Source of the DNA: a virus
Direction: 5' to 3' (one strand)
Length of the DNA: 64,000 bases
IMG/VR virus record: IMGVR_UViG_3300020183_000012
Location: 82,720 to 146,719 of that record
The notes beneath the pieces are model-generated. The model did no database searches. It saw only the letters and a program-made list of their open reading frames with translations, and was not told where the DNA came from. The number at the start of each line of letters is the position of its first letter. Position 1 is the stretch's first letter. Positions 28,005 through 36,839 of the stretch are shown one piece after another. Both the position numbers and the translations under genes were made by a program.

Positions 28005-28670
28005 ATGAAAAAAATCATAATGCAGCATTATACTGGTGAAATAAGCGGCTTAGTAAAATTATCAATAGAAAATATAAGTAAATATGCAAAGAAGGTGGGA
28101 TCAGAATATAAGCTTATAACTGGAAATGTTTTTCATTCCAATCTGAGTCCCCCGTGTCAAAAAATGCACATGCTTAATGAAATTTTTGATTCATATGATG
28201 TTGTAGTAATGATGGATACAGATATGTTTAAAACAAAAAATGTTAATTTAAGTATATTCGAAGATACTGACGGAGTTGGGATATTCACAAAAGATCAAAA
28301 AAGAGTTTTTAAAATGTTCAAAAAAATCCATCCAAATTTAGCAAATATAGAATATCCATATTTTGGAGGATGCATATGGAGAATGGATTTAAATTTGAGA
28401 CAAACATTAAGAAAACACTTAGTTGAAGATGAAATATTAAAATTTAATTGTTCATTTGAAGATGAGGCAATATTCCATAGACTTGCAACTAGAGCAGGAA
28501 TAAAAGAATGTAAAATATTAGAAGAGATGTGGGGATACGGGAGTTATTATCCTAATCTTGAAGAACAGGCCATCATACACATAAGAACAAAAATAAATCC
28601 AAATAATAAATTTTTAAAACGAACAAAAATGGAAAATTATATTGAGATTAAAAATGGGGGGATAATATAA
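28005..28670 (+). CDS. GT-A glycosyltransferase-like protein, 221 aa
   Basis: SYDVVVMMDTDMFKTKN has the DxD-type nucleotide-sugar-metal motif, and NIEYPYFGGCIWRMDLN with FEDEAIFHRLAT the acceptor-side pattern of GT8-like enzymes. The stop and the next start overlap (TAATG), coupling it to the paralogous gene that follows. Confidence 0.65.
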   Translation: MKKIIMQHYTGEISGLVKLSIENISKYAKKVGSEYKLITGNVFHSNLSPPCQKMHMLNEIFDSYDVVVMMDTDMFKTKNVNLSIFEDTDGVGIFTKDQKRVFKMFKKIHPNLANIEYPYFGGCIWRMDLNLRQTLRKHLVEDEILKFNCSFEDEAIFHRLATRAGIKECKILEEMWGYGSYYPNLEEQAIIHIRTKINPNNKFLKRTKMENYIEIKNGGII

Positions 28671-29464
28671 TGAAATATTTAATATATCAATACTGGGATG
28701 GAGATATAAATGAAGGTGCTAAATTTTCATCAAAACTGATGAAAGCATATGCAAAACAAATAGAATCAGATTATGTTTTTGAACTTAATCCAAAATTCAG
28801 AACTGATCTTGGTAAATATTCTCCTCACTATGGCCAATTTAAAATTGTATATGACAGCTTATTTAATAAGTATGATAAGATTTTGTTTGCAGATACCGAT
28901 GTGTTTCCAGTGGAAAATTTAAATAAAAATATTTTTGATGAATTTACATCAGATGTTGGGATGTGCACTGAACCATATCAGCCAAAAGCAAGATTAAAAA
29001 TGAAAGGAAGTATAAATTCAAAAAATGACGAAAAGTGGGCAAAAGCAATAGAAAAAAAATGGAAAGCAAAAATGCCAAGGGGAGAAGATGGATTGTTGAA
29101 GGTTTACAATTCTGGTGTTGTTCTTTATTCCCAAAAGGGGATAGAGCAAATGAGAAAAAGATTTGTAGATTTTAAAAAATATGTAAATTATATAAAGTCA
29201 TGTGACTTGCCAGTTTTTTATACATGTGACCAGCCATATTTGCATGCTATGCTAAAAGTTTGCGAATTAAATTATCAAGAAATGGAAAATGGATGGAATA
29301 GTTATATACATTATATTTTAGATGAAAATCAAAACAAAAAAATAAATGACACTCGTAATAAAAATACAAAGTTTGTGCACATTCAACTTAGAGGAGCAGA
29401 CAATTTTAGCGAAGATGTTTTATGGAGAATAACAAATAGATCTATAGCGGAGTGGGGAATATGA
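28670..29464 (+). CDS. GT-A glycosyltransferase-like protein, 264 aa
   Basis: Paralogue-like partner of the previous gene: MKYLIYQYWDGDINEGAKFSSKLM at the start, YDKILFADTDVFPVENL with DxD, then VYNSGVVLYSQKGIEQM and CDQPYLHAML. Probably another nucleotide-sugar transferase. A 33-residue frame starting with TTG (29465-29566) directly follows, but it has no support beyond position. Confidence 0.65.
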   Translation: MKYLIYQYWDGDINEGAKFSSKLMKAYAKQIESDYVFELNPKFRTDLGKYSPHYGQFKIVYDSLFNKYDKILFADTDVFPVENLNKNIFDEFTSDVGMCTEPYQPKARLKMKGSINSKNDEKWAKAIEKKWKAKMPRGEDGLLKVYNSGVVLYSQKGIEQMRKRFVDFKKYVNYIKSCDLPVFYTCDQPYLHAMLKVCELNYQEMENGWNSYIHYILDENQNKKINDTRNKNTKFVHIQLRGADNFSEDVLWRITNRSIAEWGI

Positions 29465-29558
29465 TTGACTCCAAATAAACAAGAGTGTATAGAATATCTA
29501 AATAAATTAAATTATATTCAGTTTGATAAAACTGATGTAGACTATTATTTTTTAAAGT

Positions 29559-30248
29559 CTAATTGATATTTTTACTAAGAGCAATTATACATCTTTGTAT
29601 TGTGTCTTTTTTTTCTTCTTCTGAAAATTCTACTCGTATTTTTTGTAAAAACATCATAGAGTCCTCACCCATTAGTTCAAGTATGACATGTTCGTAAAAG
29701 TTTCTATAGGAACCCGAGTATCCATCATGTATTTTTCTATGATCTATGCCAAGTTGTTTCTCAAGATCACATAAATCAGACCACCATTCATCTATATCTT
29801 TTTTTGACAAAGTTCTACCATCAACTGTTTTTATCAGACTGCATTGATTTCTTGTGTTTGGATATATCACTTTTAGTCTTTCATATCTGGGCTTAAACTC
29901 TTCTTCTGGTATTATCCCATATATTCTGCAGTTATATGGGCGTTTATCGTGTATGGTGCATTTGTTTTCTTTAGATAGAAATATGCATGGGTTGTCTTGT
30001 GAATTAAAAACATATGATGTCAGTGCTTTTTCAACAAGGTTTATAAAGGACTCTTTGCTCCAATTATTTGTTATAAAATTCCATATTAATTTAAATTCAA
30101 CATTAAGTAAATTAGGCTGCTGTTTGGAGCAGCACCATGATGAACAGCCACCCTCATTTTCTGGCTTTAATATCCAATCCATGCAGCCTGTAGTTTCAGG
30201 TATTTTGTTATACAGTAAAGACAGATCTTCAAATATTTTTTTACTCAT
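29559..30248 (-). CDS. YkgJ-type cysteine-cluster protein, 229 aa
   Basis: The motif PCIFLSKENKCTIHDKRPYNCRIYG (about residues 87-111) is the hallmark of the YkgJ/UPF0153 metal-binding cysteine-cluster family. A further cysteine patch GGCSSWCCSK is at residues 33-42. It likely binds iron or zinc. Some members act in peptide modification, but no peptide partner is visible here. Confidence 0.75.
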   Translation of the reverse strand: MSKKIFEDLSLLYNKIPETTGCMDWILKPENEGGCSSWCCSKQQPNLLNVEFKLIWNFITNNWSKESFINLVEKALTSYVFNSQDNPCIFLSKENKCTIHDKRPYNCRIYGIIPEEEFKPRYERLKVIYPNTRNQCSLIKTVDGRTLSKKDIDEWWSDLCDLEKQLGIDHRKIHDGYSGSYRNFYEHVILELMGEDSMMFLQKIRVEFSEEEKKDTIQRCIIALSKNIN

Positions 30249-30322
30249 ATATAATTTTCGACATCATTGACAAATGATTATTTTATTAAAAAATATAATA
30301 TGTCAATAGGATGTAAATAAAA

Positions 30323-31918
30323 ATGAAAAATTGGTATAAACACATTAAAATATCTGAAACAAATACTGAAGAAGACAAACACATAACTCTTACTTCAAAT
30401 GAAGAAAATATTTTTAACATAATAAGATCTGCACGTAGCAAATACGCGAGTGATGTATCTCTTAGGGTTGCTGGAGGATGGGTTAGGGACAGGTTGCTAG
30501 GCAATATGTCTGATGACATAGATATAGCAGTTAGCGGAGGAAATGGCATAGTAATAGCAGAAGCAGTAAGAAAATTTGATCTTGATATGACTGGCGGAAA
30601 AAGAACAGATGATCCTTATTCTGTAAGTCTAGAAAAATCAAATAAAGGCTTAAAGGAAAAAAGTGCAGGCTTGCAGGTTGGTGGTATCAATATACTCGGT
30701 ATGAAAATTGAATTTGTTCCAATGAGAACAGAAGTGTATTCTGAAGAAAGTAGAATTCCCTTAATAAGAGCAACTGACAGCCCATCTGAAGACGCAAAAA
30801 GAAGAGATCTTACAATAAATTCTCTATACTACAATCTAGATACAAGAGAAGTAGAAGATTACACTGGGGGATTTGATGATCTTAAAAGCAAGGTACTGAA
30901 AACACCAATAAGCCCACTAGAGACATTAATAGAAGATCCGCTGAGAGCGCTTAGGGCGATAAGATTTGTATCTAAAATGCCTGGTTTTAAACTTGATGAT
31001 TCTTTGCTTTCTGCTCTATCAATGAAAGAATTACACGATGCATACAGAAAAAAAGTTTCACCAGAAAGAGCAAAAGTAGAGATAGAAAAAATAATAAAGG
31101 GAGAAAGACCGTCAGATTCTATTAGATTGCTTTTGCAAAGCGGACTTTATTTACCCGTTTTTTCAAGTGAAAGACTTGACTCATTTAAGCCAATAACCAT
31201 GGATCAAAACACCAAGCACCATAAATTAAACTTACTTAACCACACAATTTTAGTTGTTGAAAATCTTGATAGGATCATGAGAGAAAATGGATTCTCTGAT
31301 AGAGAAAGATATCTTGCAGTACTTGCTGCTCTTTTTCATGATTTTGGCAAAATGGATCCTTCAATAGAAAAACCAAGTAAAAAAGACCCATCTCAATCAA
31401 GCTATCATGGACATGAAAATGTTTCAGCAGAGATTGCCGAAGAAATACTTAAAAGACTTGGTTTTGGCGCGGACAGAAATATAGTAAAGTCAATAGTAGA
31501 GAGCCACATGATACCGCACTCTTTTATTGATTTGAGCAACAAGTCAATCGGAAATTTTATTAGAAGATTTGAAAGTTTGCCTATTGATGATGAAATAAAA
31601 GAGTCTCTTTGGAAACTTGTGTTTGTCCATTCAATTGCAGATACTATGGGCAAGGGAAAAATAGATGAAAAAGAACTTGAAGAAATAGAGCAAAAGAAAA
31701 AATCTATAAGTAAAATAGAAGAGTTCTTAAAAGAAAGAGAAAAAGTGGGCAAAAAACCTATTTTAAATGGCAATCAAATAATGAAATTGTTTCCAATGAA
31801 AGATCCTAAAAGTCGATACATAGCAGATATGCAAAAAACACTTTTAGAAGCACAGGACAATGGATCTGTAACTAACGAAGAGCAAGCAAAAGAATATTTA
31901 CTTGAATTGTTTAATTAA
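30323..31918 (+). CDS. cca: CCA-adding tRNA nucleotidyltransferase with N-terminal tag, 531 aa
   Basis: Bacterial class II CCA-adding enzyme. The N-terminal fingers and palm include LRVAGGWVRDRLLGNMSDDIDIAV (GG-x12-DxD), RRDLTINSLYYN, and IEDPLRALRAIRF. An HD-type phosphohydrolase region has LLNHTILVVENLD, LAALFHDFGKMD and VESHMIPH. The length is that of the HD-containing versions. The N terminus MKNWYKHIKISET carries the tag. None of the three tRNAs in the window encodes CCA, so this enzyme would be needed to mature them. An alternative role is repair of CCA ends cleaved by host defence. Confidence 0.9.
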   Translation: MKNWYKHIKISETNTEEDKHITLTSNEENIFNIIRSARSKYASDVSLRVAGGWVRDRLLGNMSDDIDIAVSGGNGIVIAEAVRKFDLDMTGGKRTDDPYSVSLEKSNKGLKEKSAGLQVGGINILGMKIEFVPMRTEVYSEESRIPLIRATDSPSEDAKRRDLTINSLYYNLDTREVEDYTGGFDDLKSKVLKTPISPLETLIEDPLRALRAIRFVSKMPGFKLDDSLLSALSMKELHDAYRKKVSPERAKVEIEKIIKGERPSDSIRLLLQSGLYLPVFSSERLDSFKPITMDQNTKHHKLNLLNHTILVVENLDRIMRENGFSDRERYLAVLAALFHDFGKMDPSIEKPSKKDPSQSSYHGHENVSAEIAEEILKRLGFGADRNIVKSIVESHMIPHSFIDLSNKSIGNFIRRFESLPIDDEIKESLWKLVFVHSIADTMGKGKIDEKELEEIEQKKKSISKIEEFLKEREKVGKKPILNGNQIMKLFPMKDPKSRYIADMQKTLLEAQDNGSVTNEEQAKEYLLELFN

Positions 31919-31928
31919 TGTAAAAAAT

Positions 31929-32612
31929 ATGAGATGTCCATCTGTTTTTATAGTTTCTCAAGGAGGGTGTGGATCCTCAGTTTTTTTTGATCAACTTGGA
32001 TATGGATCAAAATGTGAGCGTGTAACTGGCTGTGTATGTGTAAAAAAACATGTAAAGTCTTCATTCTTAAAAAAAATGAAGTTCCCAAAAAATACTAAAA
32101 TTTTATACATATATGGAAACCCATATGATCAAATCATATCATTGTCAAGAAGAAATTTGATACCGCTTTTAATATATGAATATGAAAATTCATGTAATGA
32201 AAAATACATAAACGCGTTTAGTAATTCTAGTTTTTTAAAATGGGTTAACTATGAATTAAAAAATGCTACAAAAAAAAATGACGAAGACCTTACGGCTGAA
32301 TATCTATCTAGATACACAGAAGACAATAATGTACTTTTGGACTTTAAGGAGCACTATATGTCTTGGAGAAAAGTACCAATTAAAAATGTTTCTGTGAGGC
32401 TTATAAAATATGATGAAATATTAAAATCTGGAAAAGAAAAAATATGCTCATGGCTTAAAAGAGATTTTCATTTTGAACCTAAAAAAAGAAATTCAAACTA
32501 TATAAATTTCAAAAACAACCATCCTGATTTGTTTAAAAAAATAGAAAATAAATATAAAAATTGGTTCAATATATATGAAAAATTACCATTAGTTGAAGAC
32601 ATAATATGGTAG
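31929..32612 (+). CDS. Sulfotransferase-like protein, 227 aa
   Basis: VFIVSQGGCGSSVFFDQLG near the N terminus resembles the 5'-phosphosulfate-binding loop, and ILYIYGNPYDQIISLSRRNL the 3'-phosphate region of PAPS-dependent sulfotransferases. The ATG at 31929 is preferred to a TTG that overlaps the cca stop. It fits the sugar-modification gene set. A 27-codon basic ORF (32617-32700) follows but is weakly supported. Confidence 0.65.
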   Translation: MRCPSVFIVSQGGCGSSVFFDQLGYGSKCERVTGCVCVKKHVKSSFLKKMKFPKNTKILYIYGNPYDQIISLSRRNLIPLLIYEYENSCNEKYINAFSNSSFLKWVNYELKNATKKNDEDLTAEYLSRYTEDNNVLLDFKEHYMSWRKVPIKNVSVRLIKYDEILKSGKEKICSWLKRDFHFEPKKRNSNYINFKNNHPDLFKKIENKYKNWFNIYEKLPLVEDIIW

Positions 32613-32736
32613 ATGAATGAAAAACCGCAAACAGTATAAATTAAATTTATACCAAGTTGGGGGTAAATTAAGAAAAGGTCTGGTAACAATTGTACGGTAA
32701 TAGATATCGTATATTTATAAATTAAGGAAATTTAAA

Positions 32737-33255
32737 ATGAAAAATTGGTTTTTGAAGTCAGCAGAATCTGGAGATGAAAAATTAAAGTCTTTTGTTGAAA
32801 GCGTAGAGTTTAAGACAACAAAAAAGAAGCCACTTAATTATGTTTTTTATCAAATAATTAATGGAGACGTAAGTAAAATGCCAGCTTTGAGCTATGGAGT
32901 AAACGACAAAGATCAGAATCTTATAGTTACTCAATTTCCGGACGAAGGTGAGGAAGAAACACAAAATATGGCAAAGAATGGAGATATAATCGTATCCGGG
33001 CCTGCGCATGAAAAATATGTAGTAAAACAAGAAAAATTTAAAAAGAACTATTCTGGAGAGATTGGTGAAAGCGTTTCTCCTGAGCAGTCTACCAGGATGG
33101 CTGCAAAGTATACAGGACAAGAAGAAATAATGTTTACTGCTTCATGGGGAGAAAAAATGAGGCTTAAACCTGGAGACTACATAATAAAAGAAGATGAAAA
33201 CAAATACTATAGAGTTAGACGTAAAATGTTTGAGTTGACATACGAGCCAGTGTAA
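32737..33255 (+). CDS. Tagged hypothetical protein with PGDYI segment, 172 aa
   Basis: Starts MKNWFLKSAESGDEK (tag variant). The C-terminal half MFTASWGEKMRLKPGDYIIKEDENKYYRVRRKMFELTYEPV resembles a small domain in phage proteins with GDYIV-type motifs. The middle is soluble. Unknown role. Confidence 0.7.
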   Translation: MKNWFLKSAESGDEKLKSFVESVEFKTTKKKPLNYVFYQIINGDVSKMPALSYGVNDKDQNLIVTQFPDEGEEETQNMAKNGDIIVSGPAHEKYVVKQEKFKKNYSGEIGESVSPEQSTRMAAKYTGQEEIMFTASWGEKMRLKPGDYIIKEDENKYYRVRRKMFELTYEPV

Positions 33256-33271
33256 ATGGTATAAATATGTT

Positions 33272-33904
33272 ATGAAAAAACCATTCAATCTACATAGATT
33301 TGCGTCAAATAAAATACCAGCGACAAAAGCCAGTATTCTTGTTGACAATTTGAGAAACACGTATGTCGCTAAAATAATTAAAAATAAAAAAATAGATAAA
33401 AATCTATATATAGATTTAAATAAAAAAAATTTATATGTAATAGCTGAACTTAATAGTATATTTAATCATTCTAGGTATAAAAATTTAAGCATGATGGTTT
33501 ATTTACTTCAATCATCGATGCCGATTCAAAATATTCCAGTTGGAATAATTATTGATTATTTGTTACACAATCCAATGGCACTATTAGAAGCAATAGGAAA
33601 TGCATATTCATACAAAAACTTTACACATCCAGATCGGTTTACAGCACCTTATACGAATAATATTAAAACAAAAAATAAAACCGACTTTAAAAATATATTA
33701 GAAATTTTACCATTAGATTGGATTAATTTAGTACTGTTAAAAGGCACAAACATAATAGAAGTTGTAAAAATTATGTGTGAAATAAATTTTGATTTTTCAA
33801 AAGTCAATAAAGAATCTATTAGGGCATTAAGATTGAACAAAAGAATTTTAAATAGTATCGATGATTGTCCTAATCTTAAAGGTTTTTTAGCCAGTAAAAA
33901 GTAA
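33272..33904 (+). CDS. Hypothetical protein, 210 aa
   Basis: MKKPFNLHRFASNK at the start is weakly tag-like (NLHRFAS). The rest is lysine- and asparagine-rich, with helical stretches (VGIIIDYLLHNPMALLEAIGNAYSYKNF). No family recognised. Strong A+T bias. Confidence 0.6.
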   Translation: MKKPFNLHRFASNKIPATKASILVDNLRNTYVAKIIKNKKIDKNLYIDLNKKNLYVIAELNSIFNHSRYKNLSMMVYLLQSSMPIQNIPVGIIIDYLLHNPMALLEAIGNAYSYKNFTHPDRFTAPYTNNIKTKNKTDFKNILEILPLDWINLVLLKGTNIIEVVKIMCEINFDFSKVNKESIRALRLNKRILNSIDDCPNLKGFLASKK

Positions 33905-33915
33905 TATTTTATATT

Positions 33916-34143
33916 ATGAATACATTATTAATAAAATTAAAGTCTTATGTATGTGCGTTTTTTTCTTTTATATCTTCTGAATTAAATATAATTGATAGCC
34001 AGGTAAAGCAAAAACAAGAACCTAAAAAGTCTACAAGAAAAACCGGATCTGAATCTGAAAGGCTTTCATATTCTCAAAAAAATAAAATAGAAAGTTACTT
34101 AAAAAATAATTCAAAGTCTAAATCAATAAAGAAGAATAAGTAG
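33916..34143 (+). CDS. Small basic protein, 75 aa
   Basis: A hydrophobic N-terminal stretch (LLIKLKSYVCAFFSFISSELN) followed by a highly basic, serine/lysine-rich tail (KSTRKTGSESERLSYSQKNKIESYLKNNSKSKSIKKNK). Possibly membrane-anchored or DNA-binding. No family recognised. Confidence 0.5.
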   Translation: MNTLLIKLKSYVCAFFSFISSELNIIDSQVKQKQEPKKSTRKTGSESERLSYSQKNKIESYLKNNSKSKSIKKNK

Positions 34144-34148
34144 CATAC

Positions 34149-34406
34149 TCATCTTCTTTTCTTTTTGCATTCAGATTGAGGAATAAGAAAAATTGGGAAT
34201 GTGGCAATAGACATAAATATTAACATTGCTATAAAGCTTGAAATCTGTTCGTCAACCATTATATACTCTTTCAGTATATGGCCAAATATTGAAGAAACAG
34301 GAAGAGATGGCAACATAAAAACAGCACAACACAACCACGGTATAAAGTTGGCGCAAACAGTTTTACCAGTTCTTTCCAGTATTATCTTAATTTTATTATA
34401 ATCCAT
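34149..34406 (-). CDS. Two-span membrane protein, 85 aa
   Basis: Two hydrophobic segments (about residues 19-43, ANFIPWLCCAVFMLPSLPV, and 56-75, FIAMLIFMSIATFPIFLI) with a basic end (CKKKRR). The start on the minus strand is preceded by AAAGGAG. Function unknown; it converges with the preceding gene. Confidence 0.65.
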   Translation of the reverse strand: MDYNKIKIILERTGKTVCANFIPWLCCAVFMLPSLPVSSIFGHILKEYIMVDEQISSFIAMLIFMSIATFPIFLIPQSECKKKRR

Positions 34407-34469
34407 TGTTTTCTCCTTTGTATATTTAATTATTATATTAATATAAAAATTACCCTCCTAAAAGTACGA

Positions 34470-34483
34470 TATAAAATAATTGA
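34470..34483 (+). promoter_or_regulatory. TATAAAATAATTGA box, copy 2
   Basis: TATAAAATAATTGA just before the ATG at 34487, identical to the box at 23810. Promoter function is inferred from the shared position. Confidence 0.35.
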
Positions 34484-34486
34484 TTT

Positions 34487-35203
34487 ATGAAGTACTTGGT
34501 ATACACTGTATCTGATTTTACTGATTACGCAGAAGAGTGCATAGCATATCTTTATGAAAGCATAATAAACAATAATGATGCGTCGATTTTTGATTTTTGT
34601 ATAGTTTCAAATAATAAAAATTTAAAGTCTAATTTTGATATAATATTTGATGATAATAATAGTAGCTATATAGGGTGGTCAAAGTACACAAAAAAATTAC
34701 CAAACGGATATGATGGCTATCTATATTTAGATAGTGATATATTATTTAATGAAAAAATTAAAAACATGTTTGGGCAATATGATAATTCAGTTGTATGTGA
34801 AAGTCAACAGATGGCATCTCCATGGTTTATGTTTAGTTTATCAAGCGAAGAAGAAAAAAAAGAAATGTCAAAAATAAATGGATTTAATGCTGGGACTTTT
34901 GCTTTCAAAAAAAAAGATGTTTTGATAGAGATAAGTAACATATGTGATAGAATAAAAAATAAAAATTTTAATACGATACAGCAGGCCTGTACTGAGCAAA
35001 CATGTTTTAACTATTGGATTTTTAATTGTTTAAAGAAAAAAATACTTTTTAACAACTTGACAAGAATGGTTCAATTGCATGTTACTGAAAAGCAAGAAAA
35101 TAAAAGCGTTTTTCATTTTTGCGGATTTACGGGTAATATGAAAGACAAATATGAAAGAATGAAAAAATTTATAGAAAGGTATGAAAAAAATGGATCGAGA
35201 TAA
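34487..35203 (+). CDS. GT-A glycosyltransferase-like protein, 238 aa
   Basis: GYDGYLYLDSDILFNEKIKNMFG holds the DxD-type motif. FNAGTFAFKKKDVLIE and a C-terminal HFCGFTGNMKDKYERM complete the GT8-like pattern. It overlaps the next gene by 23 bases. Confidence 0.65.
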   Translation: MKYLVYTVSDFTDYAEECIAYLYESIINNNDASIFDFCIVSNNKNLKSNFDIIFDDNNSSYIGWSKYTKKLPNGYDGYLYLDSDILFNEKIKNMFGQYDNSVVCESQQMASPWFMFSLSSEEEKKEMSKINGFNAGTFAFKKKDVLIEISNICDRIKNKNFNTIQQACTEQTCFNYWIFNCLKKKILFNNLTRMVQLHVTEKQENKSVFHFCGFTGNMKDKYERMKKFIERYEKNGSR

Positions 35204-35717
35204 AATGATATCGCTTTTACCTAAAAATCTAGTTTGGGTTGAACTTGGAGTTTTTGAGGGGGAATTTTCTAAAAAAATATTCGAACTAACACAGCCAAAA
35301 GAACTTCATCTTGTTGACATATTTCCAAAATCTATGGTGTCTGGAGATAAAGACGGGAAAAACAGAAAAACGCTAGACTTAAGAAATATTCCAAGTGAAC
35401 TTAAAGATTATTTTAGGGGCAAAAATGTTCATATACACAAATGCACAACAACGGAATTTTTAGAAAAAGCAATAGAAACTTCTATGCATATAGATGCAGT
35501 GTATATAGACGCTGATCATTCTTATGGAGCTGTTGCTTCTGATTTAAAAAGAAGCTTTCAGGCCTTAAAAAAAGGTGGATACATATGTGGGCACGACTAT
35601 AATCCTCAAAGATTTCCAGGAGTAGTAAAAGCAGTTAATGAATTTTGTGCAAAAAGAAATCTAAAGATAGAGACAAAGACAGAAGATCTGCTACCTTCTT
35701 ATCTTATAAAGTTATAA
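35181..35717 (+). CDS. Class I methyltransferase (Methyltransf_24-like), 178 aa
   Basis: VWVELGVFEGEFSKKIFEL is motif I, LHLVDIF motif II, and IDAVYIDADHSYGAVASDLKRSFQALKKGGYICGHDYN the Methyltransf_24 signature, as in the 20403 gene. A later Met nine bases downstream is an equally possible start. It is coupled to the glycosyltransferase-like gene by overlap, suggesting sugar or nucleotide-sugar methylation. Confidence 0.8.
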   Translation: MKKMDRDKMISLLPKNLVWVELGVFEGEFSKKIFELTQPKELHLVDIFPKSMVSGDKDGKNRKTLDLRNIPSELKDYFRGKNVHIHKCTTTEFLEKAIETSMHIDAVYIDADHSYGAVASDLKRSFQALKKGGYICGHDYNPQRFPGVVKAVNEFCAKRNLKIETKTEDLLPSYLIKL

Positions 35718-35720
35718 AAA

Positions 35721-36401
35721 TTAACTTGAAATGTTTTTTCTTGTCTTTTGATTTATATAAGAATAAACCTCTAATATATCGTCATGGGCTGTAGTTATGT
35801 GCTCAAGCTCCCAGCCTTCTATTTTATCAGAATTTGATATTTTTTCTTTCATTTCTTCAAGCATTGGTATCATTTGATGTATTTTTTCCATCATCATACC
35901 TTGGTTCTGATTAAAGCAATCATCACATGATGAAGAAGCTTTTTTTGTTGCAGGATTAGACTTAATTATATTTATAGTGTCGGTATAGTTTTTATCGTAT
36001 CTCTGTTTTATAAATGCATTTAAATTATTAACTTGTTGAGGAGAGGCGATTCCAGATATTGCATTATTAAAAATTTCTATCATTTGACCGTTTATAAACT
36101 CAAGTTGCCCTCCAATGTTGTTTGGCAAATTGTTCATTGGAAGCGCTTCAAATATACCTTTATTAGCTTTTCCTAATGAGGTGATCATTGCAGCAATATC
36201 TTTAGCCCCAGCAATTCCAGAAGATGCAATCATATTTTTAAGTTGACTGGAATAGGCATTTAGTGTTTGCGAAACTTGCTGATTATTTGATTGATTTGCA
36301 CCTTGTGCATTTTGGGTATTTTGTTCGTACTGTGGTGCTGCGCCAGGAATTACTGCACCGAATCCTTGATTTTGCTGCGATGACTTAAACCAATTATGCA
36401 T
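35721..36401 (-). CDS. Tagged Gln/Asn-rich protein, 226 aa
   Basis: Starts MHNWFKSSQQNQGFG (tag variant). A low-complexity Q/N/A-rich segment (residues 20-50) precedes helical parts (SQLKNMIASSGIAGAKDIAAMITSLGK, MEKIHQMIPMLEEMKEKI) and an SSCDDC pair. Likely structural. It follows the 36443 gene on the minus strand. Confidence 0.6.
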   Translation of the reverse strand: MHNWFKSSQQNQGFGAVIPGAAPQYEQNTQNAQGANQSNNQQVSQTLNAYSSQLKNMIASSGIAGAKDIAAMITSLGKANKGIFEALPMNNLPNNIGGQLEFINGQMIEIFNNAISGIASPQQVNNLNAFIKQRYDKNYTDTINIIKSNPATKKASSSCDDCFNQNQGMMMEKIHQMIPMLEEMKEKISNSDKIEGWELEHITTAHDDILEVYSYINQKTRKNISS

Positions 36402-36442
36402 AATATATATGTATTATGTATAATATTTAAAAAACCTTTAAG

Positions 36443-36775
36443 CTATTCTTCTGGGTTTATTCTAAAATAAATGTCTTTTATTTTAGAATTAAGATATTCA
36501 TTTTGAAAATCTGCATCAATAGCATCTTCTATTGCAGAAAAAAGATCATCTAGTAAAGATGATGAATTTTTACTAAAATCAAATGTTTCGTTGACAAAAT
36601 TTTCCATTTGATCTGAATTTTGTATATTATTTGGATTTATATAAAATGGATAAATGTAGCTATTGGGACCGTTGAGACCATCTGGTATTTGCCAAATTTG
36701 ATCCCAATTTATGCCTTCTATTTTTTCTAAATTATGGCTATTCTCTTCTTTGTTTTCTTCGTTTTTGTCTTTCAT
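36443..36775 (-). CDS. Hypothetical acidic protein, 110 aa
   Basis: Acidic, Asn-rich, no family recognised (KDKNEENKEENSHNLEKIEGINWDQIW..., DDLFSAIEDAIDADFQNEYL). It sits divergently from the 36840 gene with about 65 bases between starts, which should hold both promoters. Confidence 0.6.
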   Translation of the reverse strand: MKDKNEENKEENSHNLEKIEGINWDQIWQIPDGLNGPNSYIYPFYINPNNIQNSDQMENFVNETFDFSKNSSSLLDDLFSAIEDAIDADFQNEYLNSKIKDIYFRINPEE

Positions 36776-36839
36776 ATATCTTATTTCGTCATAGGATAAT
36801 ATTTTTTTTAAGAGAATATACTCATATTAGGAGATTTAA

